In this document: piece after piece, positions 22,855-34,134 of the stretch | Layout of the letters: each line of letters opens with the position of its first letter | Numbering within the stretch: the stretch's first letter is position 1 | NCBI RefSeq assembly: GCF_905171775.1 | Contig: NC_053497.1 | Span: forward strand, 39,097,781 to 39,161,780 | DNA: 64,000 nucleotides | Reading direction: 5' to 3' | Source: Rana temporaria | Taxonomy: Eukaryota; Chordata; Amphibia; Anura; Ranidae | The notes under the pieces: generated by a model | What the model was told of the DNA's origin: nothing | What the model saw: only the letters and a program-made list of their open reading frames with translations | Databases searched by the model: none | Translations under genes and position numbers: made by a program

Positions 22855-23669
22855 AGTGATTCCGTGCAACGGAGAGGAGGGGGAGACGAGCTGGGCTTCA
22901 TTCCCACACATCGCTGGACCCTGGGACAGGTGAGTGTCCAATTATTAAAAGTCAGCAGCTGCAGTATTTGTAGCTGCTGACTTTTAATATTTTTATTTTA
23001 GTAGGAACTCAGCTTTAAGAAAAATTATCTATATTTTAATAGGATATCTTAAACATTAGGATTCTATCCTTGTGTCTTATTTTATGATTTTATAAAAGTA
23101 AAAACAATTGCTTTTAAATTCAAGTGGCTAGAAAAGTGTGTGTATTAAGATACCATTAAGATATCATCAAAAAAACAATATACTGTATCCTCCTGTATAT
23201 AATAGACTAATTCCTGTACTGTAAAGCAGGTACTTTCATACATCATGAATTATTTCCAGATGACCCAATTTATCCCAAGGCCCAGGGACGTATATTTAGA
23301 GTAAATTAAGACCAGAGTTGGAATGCCCCCCGCCCTCCCCTCTTTTTCCCCATGTCTTCTTGTTGACCACTTCATGTTGTTATTGTGGCATCCTCATTGG
23401 ACATTCTGGGGTGGCACAGGTAGGGGATCATAAGAGAACCTATTAAAGCAATCTAGCACCCAGGTAATCAATCCACAGCTCTTAATAAGTTATGGGAGTG
23501 TTTTCTGCTTATCCTTAGCGTTTTCGCCATAATTTTGGTACATATGTGAGTCATAGACTGTAAAAGGTAGCACTTTAAGTTGTCGTTTTTGACATTCCTG
23601 AGATATTTTGTCCTAGAATAAAAGATCAGTGGATTGTTTTAGATTATCCTGCATAATAATTATTCTTAC
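22855..23669. other. Intron 1 sequence of gene A, small hairpin only
   Basis: Contains an inverted repeat AAAGTCAGCAGCTGCAG / TAGCTGCTGACTTT at about 22948-22988, probably a MITE remnant whose tip recurs at 62.8 kb. The remainder is unassigned. Confidence 0.4.
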
Positions 23670-23849
23670 CTTCACCAGAGATTGTGGCATTTCAGTGGTA
23701 CTAATCTGAAGAATATTCCCCAGAAATGGCAGAGGGGTCGGCCCTGGTGGCAAGTCTTTCTTCTTTACATTCATCCACCATTTAATGAGGTAAATCAGAA
23801 GAGTGATCGCAGAAGCGATGAGAAGTGTTGTGCTGATATTCACCGCCAT
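23670..23849 (-). CDS. CYP2 gene A exon 1 (N-terminal anchor)
   Basis: Sixty codons from ATG at 23849-23847. A hydrophobic signal-anchor segment (residues ~6-25, ending at IKWW) is followed by a basic stop-transfer stretch (NVKKKD) and the P450 proline-rich hinge LPPGPTPLPFLGN. The exon ends in AAG before a GTAAGA donor, phase 0. The ATG is the first in frame after the upstream leader; an upstream GTG triplet in frame is not a credible start. This is the 5' end of gene A. Confidence 0.93.
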
Positions 23850-25000
23850 CCTGACAGTCTCTCTGCACTGTCTCCAAATCACGAACTGTTGTTTTCATTC
23901 CCGAGGAGAAGCTTGGCAGCATTCCAACTATCATTTGAGGACAAATTGGGTGTGTTGGAGTTTGGTTCAGTTACAGACTTATTGCATAACAGATTGTAAA
24001 GCTATGCTAATCATTACTAACCCTAACAGATGCAAATCTGATATATTTATGAAATAAACTTTCATGTATTATCCAGGAGTAAACAAGTATGAAAGAAATG
24101 GCGTTTTAAGGTGTTTGAAAACCCTTTTTTATAACTTTATGCTACAGGTAAGCCTATAGTAAGGTTTACCTGTAGCTACCCAGGATATCTCCTAAACCTG
24201 CACGGTTTAGGAGATATCCCCCTGTGTCTGCATGTGCTGAAGTCATCGGCACATGCGCACTGGGGCAAACTCAAGCAATGACACCGTGCCGTTGACCGCT
24301 GCGGGGGCTTCGATCGCAGGTAAGTAATACATAATAAGCTAGTATGCTATGGATACTAGCTCATTATACCTTTGTCTTGCAGGGTGTTTTTTCTTTTTTT
24401 TTCTGGGGGGGTTTACTTCCTCTTTAAGCAACTATTTTGTACCTGGAACCCAGAGCTTCACCCAAACCCTTCTCAAATACATTGACTAAACCCATATACA
24501 GTACAGTAATATTACTCATAAAAGCCCTCTTGGAGCTCCTCCCACTTGACCAGTACCCCCACTAGCAAGCCGATTGCTAGTGATTCATGCTCACTCCCCA
24601 GCTCTGCTCTATGCGTCCATAAGACACAGAGTTAAAGCTCGGTTTAGCCCACACTCTCTCTGCACTGGATATGATTGACAGCAATGGGAGCCAATGGCCC
24701 CCACTGCTGTCTCAGCCAATAAGGAGAGGGAGTCCCAGGACAGCTATGGCTCTCATGCACATCGCTAGATCGAAGGAGAGCTCAGGCAAGTAGTAGGAGG
24801 GCTGGGGGGGGGGCAGCACACAAAGGGTTTTTGTTTTTTACCTTCATGCATTCTATTCCTTTGGCCCCCCCCCCTGTCAGTTTTTTTAGGCGGACCCAAT
24901 TAGACCATTCATTGCCCCCTACGGAACAGCGACATCCAATCCAATCCTATCCTTCGGGTTTAAACAGACAGGCAGTCCATATTATACATATGAGGCTATA
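23850..25000. other. 5' flank of gene A with repeat fragments
   Basis: The putative promoter lies within about 23850-24060. At 24183-24222 a perfect 16-bp-stem hairpin (GGATATCTCCTAAACC and complement) belongs to a small MITE-like block ending near 24426 (CCTCTTTAAG). 24550-24890 belongs to a repeat with GATTGACAGCAATGGGAGCC, copied in inverse orientation at 29760-30190. Confidence 0.5.
24006..24018 (+). promoter_or_regulatory. HNF1-like site upstream of gene A
   Basis: GCTAATCATTACT, about 160 bp upstream of the gene A ATG, resembles the HNF1 homeodomain consensus GTTAATNATTAAC (10 of 12 defined positions). HNF1 drives many liver genes, which would suit a CYP2. A weak A/T-rich TATA-like run lies further upstream near 24040-24050, so the core promoter is not resolved. 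Confidence 0.2.
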
Positions 25001-25400
25001 GCAGTGGCGTAGCGTGGGTTGTCAGCGTCCAGGCCAAGGCTATTAATTTGCGCCTATCCCACAGTGGATGACAGTGTCCGAGGATGGAGCTGCTGTTACA
25101 CTCCACCTGCAGCCCTCGACATCCACCCAAGCAGCTGGACATCTCTCCTGCAGACTCCATACTATTGCACCACAGGCATCTCCGTCTCACTCATATCAGC
25201 CGTGGCCCTTCACAGAGCCCGAGCGAGAACCAACACTCCTCAGATGACAAGCACCTTCTTTACTTCCTAAAGTGAGTTTTTTTTCACCATTATTTTCATC
25301 ATCAATTTTTATTGTGTCTTCCCTTTTACATCCAGAAGGCTGGCACTCTCTTGCTCTACTCGCGCTCACTTCATATAGGTATTCAGGGCCTATCTCTTAT

Positions 25401-25768
25401 GCCCCATACACCCGATCAGAATTTCCGTTGGGATAAATTTCATTCAAGCTGTCTTGCATACACACCAAATTCCAAAACGCGGTGACGTAAAACACTATGA
25501 CGACCCGAGAAAAATGAAGTTCAATGCTTCCCAGCATGCGTCGACTTGATTCTGAGCATGCATGCTTTTTTTCTGTCGGAGTTCCATACAGACGAACAGA
25601 AATTCCGATTTTTTTTTATCGAAAAAAAAAGAGAACATGTTCTCTTTCTAAGTCCACCGCAATTTCTGATGGAAAAACTCAGATGGGGCACACACACGGT
25701 CGGAATATCCGATGAAAAAATTCTGTCTGACTTTTTCAATCGGAAATTCTGATCGTGTGTACAAAGCC
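25401..25768. mobile_element. GTACACAC-type MITE inside composite hAT
   Basis: Left GCCCCATACACCCGATCAG, right CTGATCGTGTGTACAAAGC. Inner arms AATTTCCG/CGGAAATT pair. Core (25481-25562) matches that of the MITE at 55441-55842. Confidence 0.75.
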
Positions 25769-26181
25769 TTAGAGGAGCTGCCCCCACTTGTGTTCCACCT
25801 ACTCCTTTGTCCAACCGTTCCCTCTGATTTGAGCCCCCCGCCGTAGTTGCTTCTTCATTATCTTCTGTGTTAAATGATGAATCCTGCTATGTAATGCATG
25901 TCCCTCAGGGCATTCGGCATGTAAGGGTTTACAATTTAACATTATATAGGCAGGATTAATCATTTTACCTCTTACATGCCAAATGCCCTGAGGGATACAT
26001 TACAAAATAGGCAGGAATCATCATGAAACTGTTAAATGATTAATCCTACTATGTAATGCACCATGCAGCATGCATGTCCCACAGGGCATTTGGCATGAAG
26101 AAGTTAGCTGGCGCATGCGCAGATGCGGGTCTCAGGCATGCATGCTTGCTGCAAGCTGTAACATGTGGCGTGTGACTCTTA

Positions 26182-26662
26182 GGCCCGGTACACATGGGCA
26201 AACATGTACGATGAAACCGGTCCGTCGGACCGTTTTCACCGTACATGTCTGCCAGAGGGCTTCTGTACGATGGCTGTACTAACCATCGTACAGAAGTCCG
26301 CGCGTAAACAATACGCGGGGCGTGTCCGCGTCGTCGCGGCGACGATGACGCGGCGACGTGGGCGGGCCTGCCATTTAAAGGCTTCCACGCATGCGTCGAA
26401 GTCATTCGACGCATGCGAGGGACGGCGGGCGCTCGGACATGTACGGGAGGTCTGTACTGATGACCGTACATGTCCGAGCGGGCAGGATTCCAGCGGACGG
26501 TTTTAAAACACGTCCAGGAATATTTGTCTGCTGGGAAAAGGCCCGGCGGGCAAATGTTTGCTGGAATTCGGCCCGCTCGCGCCTACACACAACCGAACAT
26601 GTATGCTGAAACTGGTCCGCGGACCAGTTTCAGCATACATGTTTGGTCGTGTGTACGGGGCC
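26182..26662. mobile_element. GTACACAC-type MITE inside composite hAT
   Basis: Left GGCCCGGTACACATGGGC, right GGTCGTGTGTACGGGGCC, with several internal palindromes (AACATGTATGCTGAAACTGG and its complement). About 481 bp. Confidence 0.75.
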
Positions 26663-27033
26663 TAACTGTTCTCTCTCTTTTTTTGTCTCACATTGATCTG
26701 CTCTGCCTCTGCCATACTGCCAGACTGGCTGCCACAACGGGGAAATGATCGGAGATCAGGTCCGGAGGAGAGAAGGAGAAGCAAGGCGGGACTCCAGGAG
26801 CAATCTATGTGCATGCGGACAGGCCAGCCCCTCCACCGCACATAACCCAATTCGCCCAATCACAGGGTGCCACCCGCCCAATCTGAGACTGAACATGCCG
26901 GCCAGAGAGCAGTGACAGGGTAAATAGGAATAAGGACAGAGTGATACACACTGACATGGGATTTTGCCCTCCTAATTGTTGCTCCTGGGGCCGCAGCCCC
27001 CTTCACCCCCCACGCTACACCACTGGGCTACAG

Positions 27034-27700
27034 TATATACGACAATATTATAATTTATGTGACATTTATCTCTTTTCAATGTAAAAAAATTATTGAAAAG
27101 GCTATACATTCCTTGCTTATATTCCTCTAAAAAATCTTATCATCTACACTCCACTAACATAAACTCAGATCACCTAAACTAGGATGATATTTCCTATCAG
27201 GTGTAAAGTACTCTGAGTGTACAAATATGTCCCAATCACAATGAATAATCAGCTGTTTTCACTGCCTTCCATAAAATGACTCAACCTGTAGACCTAACTG
27301 CTGAACAATGAAGTGCTGATGGAGCAGTATATTGTAGGTATCAAAGTGTTAATTGTAGCAATAAATATGGGTAATTATGGTTATTTGTCAATTTTCAATA
27401 CACAGCGATATCGCCACCTCTTAATAACAAAATGGTACACCACTAACTCATAAACAAATTCTTATACAGTCATCTAGTGAATATAACAAGTCCCATTTAT
27501 CCAATGTAATGTGCTCTTGTCATAAACAGTTCACCAGTGCTGTTCTATATTGGATACACTCTTCTTTGTGCTTCATGCAAGAAAACATGGGCTCTCCCCC
27601 CACATACCAGAGAGCAATTGACCCTATGCCTTTCAGCAATGAGTCAAACTGCACTTTTGGATTTCACCCTCACGGTATCATCTGTGGTTTTCAATAGATG
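27034..27700. other. Intergenic AT-rich sequence
   Basis: No gene seen. The stretch from about 27480 may already belong to the hammerhead-bearing element that follows. Confidence 0.35.
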
Positions 27701-27837
27701 TCACCCTTTCTCCGCTCTTGAGATACGAAGAGAGGAAATGGATAGCCGCACTCCAATAACCAAAAAGGTTGTCTTTTTATTCAAACGAACAGCAAATACA
27801 TCACTTCACAAGGTCACAGCAAAGGAACAGGGGAACA

Positions 27838-27890
27838 GCCGATGCGTTTCGCACTGAGCTAGTGCTTAATCATGGCTATGCTATGCCTCT
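27838..27890 (-). ncRNA. Degenerate hammerhead-ribozyme-like motif
   Basis: Minus strand: a 5-bp stem II GCACT/AGTGC directly followed by GAAAC, preceded by ATGATTA in place of CTGATGA. The stem I start GCC pairs with GGC after the expected cleavage triplet, which reads ATC. Two core positions are off, so this copy is probably inactive. It sits in a repeat-like segment (27720-27900) with GGATAGCCGCACTCC, of the kind seen in amphibian pseudo-LTRs. Confidence 0.45.
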
Positions 27891-28510
27891 CTTCGTATCT
27901 CATGCATGGTCAGTGCATTGCCAGCACCCACGGTATCCTGAGTCAGTCTACTCTACATAGCGACCCATCTGGAGCGGTGATCCTCTTCTTTCTCCGCTCT
28001 TGTTCTTCTTCCTTTCCTCCGGCCTCAGTGGCTAAATCAACCCAACGGGGATCTTGTATTTTTTTGTTGCAGTCATTTACACAAGGGGAAACCATCATAG
28101 CGCAGTGACCTTCATTTATTGAAAATAAGTTGCCATTGCACTTACTGTACATTGATAGAACAAGGGATCACATGAAAACCTGTAAGCACCACCACCGTGT
28201 GTGCTCCATGGGAAGGAAGTGACATCACTGGAAGTCCTTGTGGACGTGTTTCATCTTGCCAATCAACGTTATTTAACCATTTCAAAACCATGCAAATTAT
28301 GTCATTTCTCATATACATGGTAAAATCTAAATTTTCTTTGCTAAAGAATTACCTAGAACCCCCAAACATTATATATTTTTTGAAAGCAGAGACCCTAAAG
28401 ATTAAAATGGTGGCTGCTGCAATTTTTTATGTTGCAATCATTTTTTAAACGCAAATGTTCTGGAAAAAATACACTTTAATGAAGTTTAATGCACACGACA
28501 CAATATGCTA

Positions 28511-29755
28511 CTGTGCAAAAGTTTAGGCAGTTGTAAAAAAAATGCTGTAAATAAAGAATGTTTTCAGAAATAGAAGTGTTAATAGTTTATTTTGATCAAT
28601 TAACAAAATGGAAATGAACAGAATAGAAATCCAAATCAATATTTTGACATCAAAACAGCATAAATTCTTCTAGGTACGCTTGCACAGTTTTTGAAGGAAC
28701 TCGGCAGGTAGGTTGTTTAAAGCATCTTGGAGAACTAACCGCAGACTGTCTGTGGATGTAGGCTGCCTCAAATCCTTCTGTCTTTTCATGTAATCCCAGA
28801 CACACTCAAGGATGTTGAGATCAGGACTCTATGGGAGCCAAACTATCACTTCCGGGACTTCTTGCTCTTCTTTATGCTGATGATAGTTCTTAATGACATT
28901 GGCTCTATGTTTAGGGTCGTTGTCCTGCTGCAGAATAAATTTGGGGCAAATTACACACCTCCCTGATGGTATGGCCTGTTGGATAATTATCTGCCTGTAT
29001 TTCTCAGCATTGAAGTGATTGAACCCCGACCCGGCCCCACCCCCTTTTTCCCCTGATTGGCTAGCGTACTTTGATTGACAGCAGCTGGAGCCAATGGCAC
29101 CGCTGCTGGAGAATCTCGGACGGCTAATACGCTTGTGGACATCGCTGGACAGAGAGGGACCACAGGTATGTATTAGGGGGGCTGCTGCACACAGAATGCT
29201 TTTTATCTTAATGCACAGATTGCATAAGATAAAAAAAAAAAACCTTCTGCTTTCACAACCCCTTTAAGAGCTGTCACTTGATCTTGACAAAATCTTCAAC
29301 TCCATTTGCAGAAATGCAGCCCCAAACATGCAAGATACATCCACCATGCTTCACTGTTGTATCGTTTTCTAGCCCTTCACAAACAAACTGCCTTCTGCTA
29401 TAGCCAAATATTTCAAATGTTGACTGATCAGCCCAGGGCCTCTGCTGCCATTTTTCTGTGTGCCAGTTCTTATGTTTTCATGCATAGCTAAGTCACTTAG
29501 CCTTGTTTCCACATCAGGATATGGATTTGTTGGCGGCAATTCTTCCATGAGGACTACTTCTGGCCAGACTTCTCTAGACAGTAGATGGGTGTACCTGGTG
29601 TCCCACTGGTTTCCGCCAGTTCTGTGCCTGTGGCACTGCTGGACATCTTCCAGTGTCAAAGGGAAGTAAACATGATGTGTTTTTCATCTGCTGCATTAAG
29701 TTTCCTTGGCCAACCACTGCATCTACAGGCATCGTTGCCCGTTTATTTGACCTTC
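28511..29755 (-). pseudogene. Tc1-like transposon relic with transposase fragments, split by an insertion
   Basis: The right (plus-strand left) tip CTGTGCAAAAGTTTAGGCAG is a Tc1-type terminal repeat after TA. Minus-strand translation gives FILQQDNDPKHRANV then SPDLNILECVWDYMKRQK (second and third catalytic blocks) in 28650-28960, and VKHGGCILHVWGCISANGV in 29270-29390, with stops between. A non-Tc1 segment interrupts at about 29016-29267. The N-terminal half fades out near 29755. Dead. Confidence 0.85.
29016..29267. mobile_element. Insertion within the Tc1 relic
   Basis: GC-rich block with TTGATTGACAGCAGCTGGAGCC and a right end CACAACCCCTTTAAG. Related to the repeats at 24550-24890 and 29760-30190. 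Ends approximate. Confidence 0.5.
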
Positions 29756-29759
29756 CATT

Positions 29760-30190
29760 CTATGCATTTAGGTAAAAAACCCTCTGTGTGCTGCTCCCCC
29801 TTATACTCACCTGAGCTCCTTCTGGATCCAGCAATGTGCATAAGAGCCTCGGCTATCCCAGTGCTCCTTCTCAATGTCTGAGACAGCAGCGGGGAGGCAT
29901 TGGCTCCCATTACTGTCAATCATAGTCAGTGAGCCAATGTAGAGAGAGCAGGGGGCAGTGTCTTATGGATGCATAGAACAGGGCTCAGGAGCATACATGC
30001 ACCAGTGCCCCCAAAGCAAGTAGCTTGCTATGTGGGCACTGGTCGAGGGGGAGGGGCCACGAGTGCCAGAGGGGGACCCAAGTAGAGAAGGATCGGGGGC
30101 TGCTCTGTGCTAAACCATTTCACAGAGCAGGCAAGTATGACATGTTTGTTGTTTTTTTTATATATAAAAAAAGCCAAACCTTTAATACCA
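29760..30190 (-). repeat. Inverse copy of the repeat at 24550-24890
   Basis: Shares TGCATTTAGGTAAAAAACCC, TGCACATCGCT-type and ATTGGCTCCCATTACTGTCAATC blocks in the opposite orientation. Ends near CCTTTAATACCACTTTAATG. Confidence 0.6.
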
Positions 30191-30199
30191 CTTTAATGT

Positions 30200-30879
30200 T
30201 TAGAGAAAGTTGTGCAATATTTGCATTTTGTAGTTTGATTTCCTGTTATTTTTCAATTGGTGTTATTATTCTATGTAGAATTTTAATAGGATGACTGATT
30301 TATTACAGTATAGTGCTAATTTAGTTCTAATTTGTTTGTTTAAATTCATGGTTATTGTATATAATGGCTTAATTTAATTGTTATTTTTTTTTTTTTTTTA
30401 GGTTTTTATAGTGAAATACAAATAAGTAAGGCAGTATGGTCATGTATAGTAGGGTATAGCATTTAAAAAATTGACATATTCATTGCCAAAAATGAACAAT
30501 TAACTTAATTTAAACTTGTTTCAATATCACTCCCCACTGGGTGGGATGACCGGTTGCCTCTCCAATTGCATAGAATGAAAGAGCCTAGTGTGTGCTACAC
30601 ATGTTGTCTGACATCTGTTTCTACAGGTAAATTGGTATCTCTCTTGTTCTAATTGGCAACTTTATTGCTGTGTCTTTTCATTTGATATTGTGATTTTGTG
30701 TTGTTTTGTTGAGTCAATTCACAAGCCATCCTCAAGCTGGTGAGGGTGCAGCTAGGGCAAGGTAATTAGATTTTTTAAATTTAACCCAGGGACATATTTT
30801 TTTTTACTAGTAATGGCGGCAATCAGAAACTCTCTGCCCGTCGCCGCCGCCGCCCGCCTCACAGCCTGTCAAGTCTTAA
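30200..30879. other. Intergenic AT-rich sequence
   Basis: Poly-T at about 30384-30399 and a short GCC repeat near 30843-30855. No gene or element defined. Confidence 0.35.
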
Positions 30880-30892
30880 GCTTTGTACACAC

Positions 30893-31736
30893 CAGTGTTG
30901 CCAACCGTCCGTATTTTTACAGACAGTTCGTAAAAACGGGCACTTTTTTGCCCCGTTCGTAAATGTCTGTGGTTGCGGGAATGTGCCAGTAAAAATAGCC
31001 GAGATCGGTTCGGCTTGGAACTGCGCATGGAGATTGGAGGCAGGGGGTGATTGGAGGCAGGGGGTGATGGTGGCTATGATGGCACCGCAGAGGGGGATGG
31101 AGGCAGGGGGCAATGAAGGCAGGGGGGAGATTGGAGGCAGGGGGAGATTGGAGGCAGGGGGTGTTAGTGGCAGGGGGTGATTGGAGGCAGGGGGTGTTGG
31201 TGGCACTGCAGAGGGTGGGGGATGGAGATAGAGGTTGTTGGTGGCACCGCAGAGGGGGATGGAGGCAGGGGACGATGGAGGCAGGGGGAGATTGGAGGCA
31301 GGGGGAAATTGGAGGCAGGGGGAGATTGGAGGCGGGGGAGATTGGAGGCAGGGGGAGATTGGAGGCAGAGGGAGATTGGAGGCAGGGGAAGATTGGAGGC
31401 AGGGGGAGATTGGAGGCAGGGGGAGATTGTGGCACCGCAAAGGGGGGTGAAGGCAGGGGGTGTTGGTGGCAGAGGGGGATGGAGGCAGGGGGTGATGTGA
31501 CTAAATAATTTGCCCTTATTATATCGAAAATAACAAAAATATGTTTTTTTACCTTAATATCTACCTCAAATCACATTGCTATTTGCCTAGCGTAATTGTT
31601 TGTAGCCTAAATACTGAAATTTGCACCTAAAAATGTAATTTAGTAACTTTTGTGAAATGCCAGTAAAAACATGGCTGCGCCAGTAAATTTCGGGTGTCGT
31701 GCCAGTAAATTTCAATCAGGTAGGTTGGCAACACTG
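30893..31736. mobile_element. hAT element with minisatellite, 8-bp duplication GTACACAC
   Basis: 844 bp. Ends CAGTGTTGCCAACC / GGTTGGCAACACTG, flanked by GTACACAC at 30885-30892 and 31737-31744. About 480 bp of the interior is a purine-rich tandem repeat. No transposase. Confidence 0.93.
31020..31500 (+). repeat. GGAGGCAGGGGGAGATT minisatellite
   Basis: About 25 units of 15-18 bp (GGAGGCAGGGGGAGATT and variants), with GGTGGCACCGCAGAGGGGG spacers every few units. Strong G-strand bias could favour G-quadruplexes. Confidence 0.9.
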
Positions 31737-32240
31737 GTACACACGCTCGGTTTTCTCGGCAAGAACTAGCAAGAAAACTGCTGGCAGAGCTTTCTTGCCG
31801 AGTATACCGAGCGTGTGTACGAGGCTTTCAGGTTTCTCGTCAGGAAATCTGGTCAGAATCTCGACGAGAAAAATAGAGATCCAGCTCTCTATTTTCTCGT
31901 CTGGATTCTTGTCGGCCTGTTTCCCGACGAGAAACCCGAGAGTGTGTATACTTACCTGTCTCCGTGGAAACCCACGCATGCTCGAAATGACTTTGACGCA
32001 TGCACGGTAGCTTCCACAGCATAGGTAGGGTGAAGCAAGATGGCGGCGACGGCATCGAATGTGATGAGCGCATGCTCGTCGTACGCAATGACGTCACCGC
32101 GTTCTTGCCTTTAAAAAGAACCGTGGTTCTTTTTAAAGGTCAGTGTGTACACTTGGGCGGCAAGAGATTCGTGTCAAGAATCTCATCAGGAAAAACAACG
32201 TTTTTTTCCTGACGAGATTCTGGCCCGTGTGTACAAGGCC

Positions 32241-33237
32241 TCACTCTCTGAGCCCCCGGGTACTACTGGGTGGGGTGCGGAGGAAGATCACTCTGCCAGG
32301 CAAGGCAAGGAGATAAGCAGGCAGGCAGCTGGCTGAGACTTGAGCCAAGGCAGAAGAACATGCGAGCAAAGCTGAATGGGCATGCGCCTGAAACTAAAGA
32401 CATTTTCCCTCCTCTCCAATCAGCACATGATCATCAGAAGGGGGGACAGATAATGGAAAAAAATACACTCCCCTAAGCTAGTAGAGCGGGGGGGGTGTAA
32501 TTCTGATTTTTTTTTTTTTAACTCTCCACTGACTGTCTTTGAAATTGCCCCAGCCCCTGTTCAAATCCAATCCGGGGACAAAACCGGGGACAGACTTGGT
32601 CCGGGGACAGTGTCCTCGATCCGGGGACTGTCCCCTGAAACCGGGGATGTCTGCACCCTAAGCTAGGGACAAGGATAGAGATCAGTAAAACCTTTTGGCT
32701 AGCACACCTTTTTTGTAACATATAGCCATTATGTTATCTATTCGGTATGTTTTAGTTTTGACTATTGTAAATTGAAACTGTGAATTGTTTTGTGATAAAA
32801 AATAAAGGACTGTTGTGGCCGTTTAAACCCATGTAAAGCAGTCAGTGTGTTTATTTCGAATTTCACTGAGGGAACGGACTTCACAAATGCATCGGTCAAT
32901 GACTGTCCCTTTGTTTAAAAGTCTTTTTTTTTTAAGATCCCTAAATACACTGAACAATCCTGGGCCAGTTCACAATGAATGGATAATAAAGTATGAAAAG
33001 CACATCATGAAAAAAAAGACTGCACCCTGTCTTATAATTTGGCAGCTGACTGCAGAGCCAATATTGATAATTGCGGGTCAGCTCAGGGCAGGGAAGGCAA
33101 CACGGTGTAAGCATGAACTTAGAGCAAAGGTGGAACTGATATTGTAATCTTTTTTTGCCAAAAGCTTCACATCAATATTGTGCAGTGAGTGATCAAAATA
33201 TATTTGCAACCAAAGCATTTTGTTTACTTTTAAATAC
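32241..33237. other. Intergenic sequence with a small CCGGGGACAG repeat
   Basis: 32570-32650 contains short tandem GTCCGGGGACAG-type units. The rest is AT-rich with no gene. Confidence 0.4.
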
Positions 33238-33240
33238 AGT

Positions 33241-33907
33241 GGGCTAAATTCACATAGATTAGCAGATCTTTAGATCCGCGTAATCTATGTGATTTACGAT
33301 CCGCCAGTGCAATTTTGCGAGGCTAGTGCAGTATTCACAAAGCACTTACCTCGAAACTTGCACCGGCGGATCGTAACTCCCCCGGCGGAATTCAAATTCC
33401 GTGGCTAGGGGGAGTGTACAATTTAAATCAGGCGCGTTCCCGCGCCGATTTAACTGCGCATGCGCCGCCGGCGAAATTTCCCAGTGCGCATGCTCCAAAT
33501 GACGTCGGCAATGTCAATTGCGGCCATCCGTATTCCAGACCGACTTACGCAAACGACGTAAAAATTTAAACTCGGCGCGGGAACGACGGCCATACTTAAC
33601 ATTAGCTACCCCTCATATAGCAGGGGTAACTATCCGCCGGAAAAAGCCGAACGCAAACGACGTTAAAAAAAAAGCGATGGGCGGGCGTTCGTCTGAATCG
33701 GCGGTTCTCCTCATTTGCATACCTGATGCGTAAAAGACCGAGGCGACAAATAGCGGCCGGCGGGAGATTGCAGCCTAAGATCCGACGGTGTAAGTCACTT
33801 ACACCAGTCGGATCTAAGGGAGATCTATGCGGAACTGATTCTTATGAATCAGTCGCATAGATCCGACTGTCGGATCTCAGAGATACGACGGCGGATGAAT
33901 CTGGCCC
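33241..33907. mobile_element. PIF/Harbinger MITE, TSD AGT
   Basis: 667 bp, ends GGGCTAAATTCACATAG / ATGAATCTGGCCC, duplication AGT at 33238-33240 and 33908-33910. GC-rich interior with GATCCGCCGG-type palindromes. Intergenic. Confidence 0.87.
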
Positions 33908-34134
33908 AGTGAGAAGAAGTAGAACCTTTGTCAGGTTTTTCTTGTTCTCTGCACGCCTCTATGTAATCATATGTGCTTTTATGGGTACATTCATGTGCCC
34001 AATCAGAGCACAGCATTTGCTGTTTTTTAAGGAGCCTGGCCAGGAAGCCACCACAACGTGCCTCAACAACTCTTGGGTCATCAGCTGTTAATGGTTTCCC
34101 TGCTGACAGCTGAATAAAAAAACAAAAGCCGGGC

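Larger units (their letters stand above)
3636..23849 (-). other. CYP2-family cytochrome P450 gene A (5' part, exons 1-6)
   Basis: Minus-strand gene span with exons 23670-23849, 19891-20053, 8917-9066, 6213-6373, 4194-4370 and 3636-3777. These code for the membrane anchor, proline hinge, C-helix WxxxR region and I-helix of a CYP2 haem monooxygenase that would act in the endoplasmic reticulum on small lipophilic substrates. Exon sizes and phases match the CYP2 pattern (exons 2-6 of 163, 150, 161, 177 and 142 bp) and all join in one open frame of 973 nt. Exons 7-9 (K-helix ExxR and haem cysteine) are not found in 1-3635 and should lie left of the window. Introns are swollen by transposons; intron 2 is 10.8 kb. 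Subfamily cannot be assigned from reading alone. Activity is unproven because the haem-binding end is out of view. Confidence 0.93.
25002..27025. mobile_element. Composite hAT element, 8-bp duplication GGCTATAG/GGCTACAG
   Basis: 2024 bp. Left end CAGTGGCGTAGCGTGGG, right end CCCACGCTACACCACTG, flanked by 8-mers differing at one base (24994-25001, 27026-27033). Two GTACACAC-type MITEs and a foldback block of GCATGTAAG/CTTACATGC units (25860-26095) have accumulated inside. No transposase reading frame. Confidence 0.87.
30880..32240. mobile_element. GTACACAC-type MITE cluster
   Basis: Left end GCTTTGTACACAC is split by a hAT element; it resumes at 31745 with GCTCGGTTTTCTCGGCAAG, mirrored by CTTGCCGAGTATACCGAGC and GTGTGTACGAGGC (to 31825). 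A second unit follows, with TTTCTCGTCAGG / CCTGACGAGATT arms and the end GTGTGTACAAGGC at 32240. Confidence 0.65.

Noticed and set aside
26049..26506. 100-140 codon open frames on both strands
   Set aside because: They lie across a palindromic GTACACAC-type MITE, and each strand mirrors the other.
27509..27860. Possible GIY-YIG endonuclease remnant (CSCHKQF near 27515) beside the hammerhead-like motif
   Set aside because: Tempting for a Penelope-like element, but after the first few residues the frame does not continue into the expected motif and stops intervene.
31020..31508. Long Gly/Arg- and Pro/Ser-rich reading frames on both strands
   Set aside because: They are translations of the GGAGGCAGGGGGAGATT minisatellite inside a hAT element; open in several frames at once because of the repeat, not because of coding.
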